Source of the DNA: Phallusia mammillata | Lineage: Eukaryota; Chordata; Ascidiacea; Phlebobranchia; Ascidiidae | NCBI GenBank assembly: GCA_003260075.1 | Contig: QLIY01000037.1 | Span: 268,329 to 332,328, forward strand | Length of the DNA stretch: 64,000 nucleotides | Direction: 5' to 3' | In this document: piece after piece, positions 23,364 to 35,096 of the stretch | Layout of the letters: the number at the start of each line of letters is the position of its first letter | Numbering within the stretch: position 1 is the stretch's first letter | Notes under the pieces: generated by a model | Seen by the model: the letters and a program-made list of their open reading frames with translations, nothing else | Told to the model about the DNA's origin: nothing | Database searches by the model: none | Position numbers and translations under genes: made by a program

Positions 23364-26300
23364 ATGGCGTCTGCAGCCATGGTCCCGCCCACAGCGTACT
23401 ACAGGATCAACCTAGGTTCAAGCTGTGTCACAGTTGATGATAACAACAGCTCTCACAATAGTATCAGAGATGACCTCAGCAGCAAAGGAGAAGACATCGC
23501 CTCTGAAATTCGGGCAAAGTCGCCAGGACACCGATCCTGGTTTGATGACGCAACAGCCAACTCGCTAGAGCGACACAGCAATAGCAAAAGACGTATGGGA
23601 CGTTCCAGCCCTCGTTCAGTGTCAAGTGGGCCACATACGTTACCCAGAAGCGCTAAGCTATCTAATCACAGTCTCGATGGTTCGGTTTGCGATAAGCCAT
23701 GGTCTGGGTATTCCACGCCTAATGCGGAAAGCACAATCTCTTCATGTGATAACATTAACTTAGCGCTTAACAACTCCTTGCGCCAGGAGCCGAGGTATGA
23801 GAAGCACAACGGGATTGATCGCTCCATGTCGCCTTATGGCAACCGCACAGGATCAGTGGATTCTCCGAGGAGAACTTCTCCTGTGCAAAGACACACGACT
23901 GACGGTGGTCACGAGTTGAGGAATCGCTCATACTCTCCTTCTCTCCTCGCCGCGGTCAAAGAGAACGATGCGTCAGGTATCAGTTATGTTCTTCGTAAAG
24001 CTGGGTTTTGCGATGGTTAGGTAACGTTACAAATAAACTTCCGACGTAACCAGATATCAGAAATTTGACAAAAACTGTAAAACGTTATATTAAATTCACT
24101 CAAGACATTAAGAGTCAAATGGGAATTGTTTCATGGGGTTTGTTTAGACAACAACTTTTAGCTTCGTGTAATTGGTTCCTCTAGCAATCATGTACAAATG
24201 TATCCCTGTTTAACAGAATTCATGTTGTGCTAATCTTTATATTATCAAGCAGTAATAACCAGCGATATTTTTAGGGTCGACTTTGGAGAACATCGAAGTA
24301 CATCCAGACAAGTGTCCCGTCGTTGAAGACGAAAACGACGTGAAATTGACACGAGATCTATTAAATGCGATGCGAGAGGTAAAACATAATGTAATTTCCT
24401 TCGTGTTGACAGAATATTGTAGCGTGCCATACAGTCTGAATTATTTAATAAGTTTGCCCGTACAAACCATGTAACAGCACGCTGAATTTTTTCTATCTTA
24501 TATGTGTTAAAATGAAGTCATTCGGCTTTTTGCTTTTCAACCCATATTCGACACTGTTTGAAGGCGTTTCTTCTTAAAATGGACAAGGTTTCGCCCTGTA
24601 GTGTTTTGTCAAAACAAACCTTTCGCACCTGGAAATATGATCGTTGTAAACATGTACATGGTCACGTACTCACCCACTTAAGTTGTGATCGTATCGAAAC
24701 ATAACTGGAAATTCTATCCTATCACAATAGTACCCAAGGGAAATGTCCACCAAAAAGTTTCAGCTAATGTAAAAATTACAATTGTTTGTATGAACGGAAT
24801 GGTTGCTTGCTTTAAATCGTTGCGTAAGACCAGCAAGTCTAAGTTTCGTACATTCAATCATGTAAAAATGTTAGAGATATAAAACACATTTGTAGAACAA
24901 TCTTGAATTTCTTTACACGAGTTTAAAGCAGGTTAAAAGTGTAATTTCCAATTAGTGGAATAAACCAACTTTATTTTCAGTTACTTGTGTCATATACCCC
25001 CAAAACGTTTTTCTGCATTACCCTAACAGCTATAAATATCAACTATACGCCTACACAAAATATAATGAACAAGGTGGAGTAAATCCGAGATACCGTGATA
25101 CACTTATTTCCTCATATCACAGCAATCCGCACTGCCTCTTACACATATTTCTCACATACCGAGCTTATTCTACGCCCCGGGCTAGGCTTTCGCCTTAGCA
25201 ATGTGAGGCGCACCTCTTCCGTAAGCCTAAGCCTTTTCGGTGATATACGCCTCACACAATTAAGAGGATTAGCAGTAGCAGTACAACATCCTGATCCAGC
25301 GTATTGGTTATACAATGACGTTAGGGTACCTTATAAATGGATCTAATACATCTCGGAAACCAAAAAGGATTTCTGTAAAATTAAGGTGTAAGTAGCCACA
25401 AATGTAAATTTAAAAAAGTCACGTTCTACGTTTCGAGTATTTACTTGTGATAATCCTGGAATTTTCGTAGATTTGTTATAGTCTTGTGATGCTACGTAAT
25501 TTTGACACCCGTCAGCGTCTCGTGATATTTTCTTCTGAATGTATCTGCAGCATGAAGATAAAGGGCCGAAATTGCGAATTACATAATAATCTAAAACGAC
25601 GATTATCCCTATGTATAGGTGATATTCTGTAACGTTACATTAACGGAAAGCGTTGAACACAGGAGATCTAAGAGTCAGTTTGGGCCGATATGGGGTGACC
25701 TGTAACATGTTTGTAAAAAATTCAAACTTTTTTCACGATCAGCGGTAACTTTTTGCCCTCAATGGTATGAGTGTTATGAAAAAGAACAATAATCGAGTAG
25801 TTACGTTACAAACAATCGCCACCAGGGGCCTGATATATGTAAGCGGTCAGAAGTCATATATTTTAACCCAGGCCCCAGGCCAAGACCCCTGGCGTTTTGC
25901 CTTCTTATTTACTTTTTGTTCTACACTCTTTGCGGCTAAATACCCAATAATCGAAGTTTGTTAGGCCTGGTATATAAGTATTCAACGGGTTTCAGTATTG
26001 AACGTGTAGTTAGCAAAGCTGCTGCAATCCATCAAGTAAACCACTCTCAAACACACACAGACACTACAAAACTTTCACCAATATGTTGATTACTGTCATA
26101 AATCTTGATGCAGCTAAAAGACATCGCCGAAGTGTCGCGGGTGATTGATGAGGTTGATGACGAGGAATGGCTGCTTATGTTTATTGGAGAACTCGATTCT
26201 CACTTACGCGACCTTGTTCGGATGGACATTGCAAGACAAAATGTAAATTGTTTTGTTTTTGTATGTTAAGAATATGGTAAAGTAACTTTTTTTATTATCG

Positions 26301-29300
26301 ATTTTTGTGCAAAGTTGACGAGAGTTTATTTAAATGCATTAACTTTTTAACTGTTGTAAAACATGACTTTTCAGAATATAGCTTTTAGGACGACAACCAT
26401 TATGTCTGAAATCTATTAAAGTTTTATCTAAAGAAACACAATTGAATTCGCAAATATTTAGATCGCTTGTCAGTAACACATATCTATAACAAGTCTTAGT
26501 TTATATGGGGTAAATAATCGAAGATATCTTGATCTATTATAAGATTTTGGGCTTGGATGTATATTGTATCTAAATTGATAACGTATCTAATCAGATTAGC
26601 GTCCTAAGTAGTGTTAAATCTTTCAGTAAGACTTTTCACAACTTAACTATACAGGGGCAAATATTCATACATTGTTTAAAGGACTAACTTTTATGTGGTA
26701 ATTTGGGATTAACAATATCAATACGGAGTTAATTTGCAGCTGGTTTACTTCAATGATCTAGTATTACTTCCGGTAAAATTAAACAAAATCCTTCCGGTAA
26801 TCCTTTAAAAAAGACTTTTTTTGATCTTGTGCTGACGCCAGTTGTTAATAAAAATCGTTTGTCCAGTTTCTCTTATATCTTTAATTTGGTCTTATTTTGT
26901 TTGTTTAGCGACATGAACAATGCGAGGAGTGCGACCCTCAAGAAGAGCTGGTAAGTTTTCCACTGACCCTCGCTGACCTATGTAGTAAAATCGTTGTAAT
27001 GATTTACAATATTCGGACAGGAACTGCAGAGAATTGAACGAAATGAGAAAGCCACTATGCTCTCAGTTGCACTTGATCTCATTCGATATCTCAAAGATCG
27101 ATCGACTTACGCTCTGCATCGGCGATCGTCGCGTAATCCGGACAAGGAGGGGGATAATGGTAATAACTCTCTCAAGAAAGTATTTTATGAAACTAAGGCT
27201 CGAATATTTTTTCTGTAACCTTGTACTTTTTATTATTAAGATAGTGACTAGATTTCTTCGAATATATTTTTACAAATTGTACTCCATTAAACCAAAAGGT
27301 TATTTTCCAACAGAAATTTTTTTTAAACATTGTCAAAATTTTAAACATTGGCGGATTGGGCTGAAATTTTGCAATACTATTGATTGAGTCATTGTGGTTT
27401 TTATATATTTTTTAGTTTGTGTGTCGAACCACCCAATTAGTTGCCCTACTAGCCCCCTAAAATGGGCCAGATTTTTAAAACGTTAAATAGGACATACTTC
27501 AAACAATATCTGGGGTGAATCTAATTTTATAGTTTGTATTCTACATAGTATTATTATTTAAGCCCAGTGCCGATCACTGTGTTTTACCTTACAACACCCG
27601 ACTTTCTCATGGTTATCTCTTGAAATGCATTATTTTTAACTTTGCATGTGTGGGGACCCATGAGTTTTTGCCTGCAGAAACGACTAAAGTTATAAAAGAC
27701 GATGGCTAATATGGGACCCAATACAAAATAAGCATAGGAAATATATTTATGTTTTAAAATAGGTTATAGTGTATATGCAAGGGCAATATGTGCTAAGCCA
27801 CCCTTCTAGTTTTTTGTGTTTTGCAAACATTTTTCCTGCCAGAGCAATGGACATCTTTACAGCGAAAATTGTTAACAGCGCAAAATGTACAAGACACAAA
27901 CTATTAAAATATTTAAATTTTATTCTTGACCGTCATATTTAGTTACTTTGGTATAGGCAACTATATCTTAGAATCTAAGATTAAAAGAGATCTTACTGAG
28001 TCACTGTGAGTTGATCACGGTTGTTAATCGTATTTTTTGTTTCAGGCGAGGGGTCATATGGGACACTGGGTCGACTTAAAGTGCTTGCAGCTGAAAAACC
28101 CAGTGATCCTGCTTGTATGAACAAGGTATATAGAATTATTTCAAAATGTAACTGTCATGTTTTACCAACACAGCCTCTTGTTAACAGTGGCAGAGAAGAT
28201 TGTCAAATCTGGCTGGAACCTTAGACAAGTATCTACAGCGTTTAGAATCGGTAACAGTCTTCCAAATCAACATCGAAAGCCACGCCCCCCAACAAACAAA
28301 TGAAAATGTTCCTACTGATAATCATTTTTATGGCACTGACTCACCAGATAGTGGCAAGAAGCAAGATCCGTTCAAATCTACTGCCGAACAAAACGGCTTG
28401 AAAGCCAATCAGCCAAAAGCAAAAACACGCCATCTCGGAAAGGTCACCACTTCCACCCCAAAATCGAGGCATGATTCCCGGCCGATCACACCAAATCACG
28501 TCGAGCAAATGAGAGCGATGTTCGATGGAGGAAGTCCTGTTGAAAACAAGCCGAAAGCTCTGTCTAGAAAGAAGTCATCCAGCGGAGACAGTGGATACGA
28601 AGAAAAGCTTCTCAGTCACCGCACTACGTCAAGTGGGTCCGAGAATGATATGTTTGAGGCGAAGAAGTGCGTCTACGCTCCAATACAAGTAAAGAGCAAC
28701 AAAAGGATTGCAACTAATTTGACTGGAGATCGTGAAAAGCCAAACCGCACAAAACCGTCTACAGAGAAACTTACAAACCAAGAGCGCAATGTACACCCAC
28801 GACAAACAACGGCTAATGAAAAGCCCAAGGCAAAAGGCAGAAAATCGGATCCTATATTTCAGGACACAGGCAAGACCGACCAGAAAAACAAGGTGGAAGA
28901 AAGAGGAAGGAAAGCTACACGCAGCGAGGACCAGGATGCGGGAGTCCACCATATGTCTGGCTACTGTCGTTTGCCAACACGAAACCGGCACAACAGGGGT
29001 GGAAGCCTGGACCGACAGACTTGGAAGAATGAATGGAAAGGCAACTGGAGCGGAAAAGCCAGGGACGATTCGACCTTGGTCTCAAAAGACTTGACCTTGA
29101 ACGATGGAACTCGTCACGTGTCAGGGTACTGCCGTTTGCCTGACTACAGTCGGAGTTTAAGCGGCCCCGAAACCACTGCAAACACCCGAAAAGTGGAAAA
29201 GGACGGACGACAGATTTCAGAGTTTCGTATGACAATTGGAATTGATCAACCTACGTCCGCCCATAAGGACCCGTCTCCCATAGAGAGGAAAGAAGAACAT

Positions 29301-32300
29301 GTCATCTTGACTGTTTTGGAGCAAGATCTACCAACCAACGCACCTTGCAGAAACCACACGAGGGGAACTTCTGCCTATGGGAACATGTTTACTCGCAATG
29401 ACAGTAAAGATTCGAGCAAACCAAAAAAAGTCACTTCGTCTGTACAGTGCAGCATTCTTTCTAATGATAATGTCGAAAAGGCTGATCGCGAAATTACAAA
29501 GCTTAAAGTGAGTGACATTGTTGATTTTTTGAGAATACTATCCTGAATGTAGACTGTTGGAAAACAAATTTGATCCACATAACATTTAAAAAATTTGAGA
29601 AAACCACCAGGCATTGTGATATTGAACCCGTTATGTACCTACAATTGTGAAAACATGTCAAATATAATCTTTAAACCTTAACTGCATACCTAAACTAAAG
29701 TGGCACCGTTTGTTTCGCCCACCATGCTTGCAAATTTCGTTAATAGGCTATAACCTTTCACCACATTTCTCCACATGGAATAAGTTCATCTTGTTTAAAC
29801 TGTTTTGCCTCAAAACATTGATTTGATTGATAGAGTGCTTTTAGCTATCCACTTATAAGTTCTGGTTCACTGTTAACCTAACGTACTGTATACCTGTTGC
29901 AAAATAGAAAAGATCGGACCTTCTTCAACGCGGGCTTACAGAGGCAAGGGAGGAGCGAGATGAGAAGGATAGGAGGATTGCTGTTCTTGAATCACGTGTG
30001 CAGAGGTTGAAGAAGAACATGGAGCAAGGTCGGACGGAGCAGGGATCAGTTCAGGAGGAGCTTCTCCATCTCCGGAAGTTGCTCAACCAAGAACGGAGGT
30101 AAGAGATAGGATCAGGAATAATTTGTTGCAATGTTTTTTGCAGTAGAAATTGCATTGGCGTAAATATGCAGAAGCAAATAAAAATCAGCCACTATCATTT
30201 GTGCACTTTTTCATGGTTGCCATAGCAACCGTCAGTGTATTATTGCTAAATTTGTTTCGTTAAGAAAATCCAGTCACATTTTTTTGATGTATAATGTTAT
30301 TTAACAATCTTACTACGTTTAATTAAGACCTACAATTCCATCAAGTTTATCAAGTTTCTTCTGGCTATTGTAGTTCTACAATTCTATTTTGAAAAACAAT
30401 ATCTTCTGAAACAATTGTATTAGTAATGAAATGATTCGACCAATGTATACGTTTCAGGGACGCGCAACTGCAGATCGCGGAAATGGAAAACAAACTGAAG
30501 TCAATAGAAAGCAAACTTGCTCGCGAAAAAGAGAAGATAGCTGATCTCAACAATAAGGTAGTAGCATTACGTTTTATGTAGAGATTGTTACAATATATCA
30601 CACAGTTAACTTGTCCTCCTAATACATTTTGGCGTGTGCGCAATCTGAACCACGATTTTTGCTTTAGATCGAACAGCTTCAAACTGATAATGTTTCACTT
30701 CGAAAGAAATGCGATGATTTGACCAAAGACAAAAATGATCTTGAGCAGCAGGTATTCTTGGATTTAGATTTTCTTTTCACTAAGCGGTTGATGTTTAAGT
30801 CCTGGGTTTAATGTGCACGACTAATAGAGTTGCTCAAAATGTTTAAAATGGTGAAAATATAACTCTACACATCATTTTGAGTTTGTTTTTCTTCTAAAAT
30901 ATGATTGTAACTAGTGTTTAAATTTTATACTAACGTCTATGATTTTTGTCAGCTACATGAGGCCACAATGACTTTGCTTCGAGAAAAGCGCAACAGCCGG
31001 AGGCTGCAACTTGAGAATCAGCGCTTGGAGGAAGAGTTGAGTCGAGCGAATGCTTCTCTCAGTGAGGAGAAGGAAAATAAATCGAGGATGGCCGAGCAGG
31101 TAAAATAGTAGTTGCGTGAAAAAAATAAGTGTATTCTGTGTCAACCTATAATTTAATAACCGCCAAACACGAGCGAAATGGCTATAGCAAAGACTCACTT
31201 TCTTTAGGCTGTCACATTTCGTGTATTTCTCGTAGCCCTCTAATCATAAGACCACAAAGACTTATCACGAATAAAAAATTCTTTTTGAAAAGCGTTGTCG
31301 CGGATTTATGCTTCGAGTACTTGGAATTTTTTGTTCAAGCCTAAGTTTTATTGTGGCTTCTGTATTTGCTACATTCCGTACATGAAAAGGTGTTTAAAGA
31401 CTCGTGTACATTGCTACCATAGAGTTTTGAGGCATTTCGCAGTTTTGTTAATAAGAAGCAACAACAATATAAAGGATCACCGCGTATAGTGTGCCATATA
31501 ACATTAACTAGCCTTCTGATTTCAAGCCCAACAATGGTAACGTGTTTTCATTATAGGTCCATGACTTAATCATAAGTTCAGAGGCAATCGTAGAGGAAGT
31601 CGCCATAAAAAATGGTTCAGAAACTTACGAAGTAGATCCGGAGGAAATGGAACAACTGCAAGACGAAAACTACAGACTCACACAAGAGGTATCCTTTCCA
31701 TTTTTTTTACATTTTGTTGTGGAAAACTCTCTTTGTGCCCATAACAAATCTATAAGGTCTTAATTGTACGTGCAATGATGTCTGAAGTGGACAGTTGCTG
31801 AATTGCTAAGCGTCTTCTGGTAGTCAATTTATTACGTTTTTATGTTACGTAGAATGGCGAACTGCGCGAAAATCTCGAGAAAGAGCAAGACTTGTCAGCT
31901 GCGACCTCGGACTGTTTTAGACAACAGGTAAGCTCGCTGCTGTATATACATTCTTTTTTATAGAAGATGCGTCGTTTAGCTGTGTTTTTAATTTCAAGAG
32001 TTTTCTGTCGACTTTTACAAGTAAGTTAACTTTCTTTATTAAAGGTTGAATTCTTGAGCAACGAAGTGAGCATGCAAAAGGAAGCATCCAGAGCACAGAA
32101 GGAGCAATACGAATCGGAGGTACAGAGATATAAAATAGAAAATTTTCTATGACGACGAATTAATACCACCAAAAAGCAAGATTTTTAATTGTAATATACC
32201 ACATCCCACACATATGTGGATCAATGTGTCGCCTCATAAAGGAGCAATGCGAATCAGAGGTACAGAGATATCAATACCGCAAACTTGCTCTGGCGTGCAC

Positions 32301-33592
32301 ATAATACCCACCAAAACAAAGATTTTGAAACTTGACATTTCACACATGCGTGGCTTAGTGTTTCACAACAAGGAATTCACACTTAAATGGGAACTAAAAA
32401 AAAGTACTACTCAATTGAATCTCAAGTGAAGTCAAGCCAGAATCTCGCCCATTGTTCTTTAAACATTACTTCCAACCCGACCGAAAAGTCCGGCCTGACT
32501 TACAACTCCACTTTGTTCAGACTGTAAACTGTTTTGGTCTTATTTTATTTAAAAAGAATTGTGTTAGTTTGTGAAGCAGGTTGATAAATAGTAATGATGA
32601 TAAAACAGACTTTTATACGTGGCAGTAGATTAGCTTCGTGTGTGACTCAAACCAACATTTTACTTTTTGAACAGATTGAACGGCTATTGAAATCGAAGGA
32701 TGTTAAAATTCGCTCCACTTCAACCGACGAAATGGAATACACAACTTTAACAAGTCAAATCGAGTATGAGCAAACCATTACCAGGACCTTGTACATAGAA
32801 AACGAGCGGTTGAGAAAAGAGGTAAAGTACATTACCTGAACTACTTAATAAAGATGTAGATCACAGTAAACCTCTGCTTGCGGTGTCATTACATTACCTA
32901 CGTTTTTGGTTTATATTTTTCCCACTTTCCTCCCATTATATTGGAATTAAAAGATTTTTGGAAAGACTATTGCGTCTGCTCAAGTCGTTTAGTTTCACGG
33001 GTAAGGCTATAGTAAAAACATGATGTATTTCACAGCGCGATGAGCTTCTGGACAAACTTGTTCACATACAAACCGACGGAAAGGAAGAACCTGAAACTGC
33101 CGAATTCGGTTGCCAGTACGACGACACTGTAAGTATTTATCACAAAGTTTCAGTTTTCTTATACATTGGGTCAAGAGTCCTGGACGATTCAGCCAAGTTT
33201 CTGCCCATTTCGAACACACATTTCTTTATCGGGGCTCGAACCCTGGACTGTTAAGGGGAGGAATCCCGATCAAGGTTTTCTATGTCCGTATTTGGGTAAG
33301 GCGCGCCGGATCATTTGGCCAAGTTCCTACCTTTTGAACACACTTTGTTAATGGTTTAAGATGTTGAGTGCTTACGCCATCTAGCGATTTGTTGGTTATC
33401 AATTTTTTTCTTTTTTCCCCAAAATTTTAGTCATACACCAGAATGAGGGCGTTTGACTTTTACGCGCAAGAGGCGCACCGCGATGCGAAGAAACTTGTGG
33501 ATCGAGGTCGACAACTGCAGGAAGAGGGACTGAAGCATTCCATGCGCACACAGAGACTGCAGGTGGAATTACGGCGCAAGCATGTTATGTGA
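23364..33592 (+). CDS. Large Ser/Arg-rich coiled-coil protein
   Basis: Unrecognised family; about 1210 residues in 17 coding exons: 23364-23976, 24275-24378, 26114-26242, 26909-26950, 27021-27159, 28046-28125, 28188-29507, 29908-30098, 30458-30557, 30668-30751, 30953-31099, 31557-31688, 31853-31927, 32045-32119, 32675-32821, 33036-33128, 33431-33592 (TGA). Residues 1 to about 205 are low-complexity, rich in Ser, Arg and Asn. Next come an acidic segment (VVEDENDVKLTRDLLNAMRE) and short alpha-helical exons. The large exon 28188-29507 encodes a basic, disordered region with two related blocks, HHMSGYCRLP and RHVSGYCRLP. From about residue 810 onward heptad-like Leu, Glu and Lys spacing predicts long coiled coils. 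This suggests a cytoskeletal or scaffold protein, but that is inference. The ATG at 23364 is the first Met after a strong splice acceptor; further 5' exons remain possible. Confidence 0.82.
27330..27809 (-). repeat. Dispersed GGGTCCC repeat, copy 1
   Basis: Inverted copy of 48497-48897, sharing CTAGAAGGGTGG, TATTGGGTCCCATATTA, CATGGGTCCCCACAC and CCAATGTTTAAAATTTTGAC in the same order. Lies in an intron of the coiled-coil gene. Confidence 0.8.
32102..32330 (+). repeat. Partial exon duplication inside the following intron
   Basis: The last ~20 bases of exon 32045-32119 and the first ~90 bases of the intron (from GGAGCAATACGAATCGGAGG) recur as a diverged copy at about 32240-32330 (GGAGCAATGCGAATCAGAGG), including a copy of the splice donor. 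The copy has no upstream acceptor with an open frame, so it looks non-functional. Confidence 0.7.
33183..33352 (+). repeat. Diverged tandem duplication in last intron
   Basis: GGACGATTCAGCCAAGTTTC...CGAACACAC recurs as GGATCATTTGGCCAAGTTCC...TGAACACAC 125 bp later. A B-box-like GGGCTCGAACCCTGG lies between them, so a SINE origin is possible. Confidence 0.45.
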
Positions 33593-34605
33593 ATGTAACG
33601 CGTGAATCTCTCACAGGTAAGTTTATCAATGGAGTGCTCATGAAAAAATACTATTGTGTGGTACAAAACTTATTTTTATTTAGGTTTAAACGAAGCTTGG
33701 TTTGGTCACAACAATTTGGAAATGACTTTGCTGCGCAGCTATATTAATGCCGGATTTCTTGGTTTGGATTCGCAACATTCTGAATTGGACGTCTCCCACG
33801 GCAACTGATTACGACTAATTTTTGCTGGCTAAACCAGATCATTCCTTAAAACTTTACATGGAAATTAATCTGCCAGTTTGACTTGGTGTCAATTAGAACG
33901 ATATATTTCTTATGTTTCCATAATGGACCATCGCAGTTGGATCTCGCATCTGTATTTTACCTTGCGCTTGCCCATGGCGAAAATTTACGCTTGTTTTCTC
34001 TTAAATGTGTGCCCTGTTTTGACGCCAAAGAGATTGTACTTAGTTTAAGGTGTTAAATATTTTGTCGAGCTTTTTTGTCGATGTTGGCTATTAAATCACT
34101 TCTTGTTCATTCTATATCAACGTTATACCACGTGTGGGAAAAATGACGTTGACTGAGTTATTCTATTGTTCAATCCGCTTTTGTACTGCCTGAAGTATAT
34201 AAGTGTAGCTAACCGAGTTTGTTTACTGCTGATCTATAATTCAGTTTATTGCAAGTCAATCAACCCACAAGGTTTTAGTAATTTGGCTTTTGCTTTTGTT
34301 ATCCATTTATCAAGGATTTTTTGGTCCGGCGATTGACTGAGCTGTTTCGATTTCATATCTACTTCTAGTAAACGTCCAGTGTTTATCCGAGCGACTGCAG
34401 CTTTCTTATTTGCTATTGTTATGTGTCAGTTCCTTTTTTGTCTCTAAAAAGTTGGTAAAAATGTTTTGTTTGTGTAAATACCAAATGCTTGCAAACATGT
34501 TCCATTGCCGAACTTTGTATGATCGATGTACCGTTATCTCAGCTGGAATTAACCCACTTCTATATTTTTGCCGTATAACTCAAAATGGTGCCAATATCCC
34601 AAAGA

Positions 34606-34784
34606 TAGTGGTGGGATTTAAATTTTTTTTCAGTCGGTTCTATACCAAAATTCATATTTTTCAGCCGGTTCTTTTACAAAAAGTCATTGACAATAACCAT
34701 TAATGCTAACCGGTTCGCTGATCTCATAAAATTTCGTGAGACGGTTCTATAGAACCGGTGCGAACCGGCTGAATCCCACCACTG
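34606..34784. mobile_element. hAT-type MITE (179 bp)
   Basis: Ends TAGTGGTGGGATT and AATCCCACCACTG (first base C to T), flanked by CCCAAAGA (34598-34605) and GCCAAAGA (34785-34792), seven of eight identical. Interior rich in CCGGTTC. Confidence 0.8.
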
Positions 34785-34856
34785 GCCAAAGATACTATAC
34801 CGGAGTACACCACATGTAGTAAAACCACTGAAACTTTACAACTTTGTAAAATATTT

Positions 34857-34862
34857 TTATTT
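34857..34862 (-). promoter_or_regulatory. Poly(A) signal of alkaline phosphatase
   Basis: AATAAA on the minus strand, about 235 bases after the stop codon at 35097. Confidence 0.5.
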
Positions 34863-35096
34863 GAATCGGCGTTTTAGTCAATTGTACAAGCCATTTAATT
34901 GGAAGTTTACATTTCAACCGATTGACGAACGAGATAAAGAAACACTGTTTTTGCTTAATTCGGTATAGCCGCTCTTAGCCTACAGTGCTTTTACATTACG
35001 ATACCTATACTTTCACTACAAACAATTTCAAAAATTACAAAATACAGAGTGAGGTTGAAATGTACACGTTTATGAATCTCAGTTTAATCTTCAAAA

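Larger units (their letters stand above)
33593..35096. other. Intergenic between convergent genes
   Basis: 3' regions of the coiled-coil gene (+) and alkaline phosphatase (-). Holds the hAT-type element at 34606-34784 and a minus-strand poly(A) signal at 34862. No other gene is supported. Confidence 0.6.

Noticed and set aside
25790-25970. CCAGGGG...CCCCTGG imperfect inverted repeat
   Set aside because: Arms are too short and no flanking duplication is visible.
28629-29235. Antisense and shifted frames of 100-120 codons
   Set aside because: Shadows of the large exon 28188-29507, which has phase-consistent splice sites and coding-like composition.
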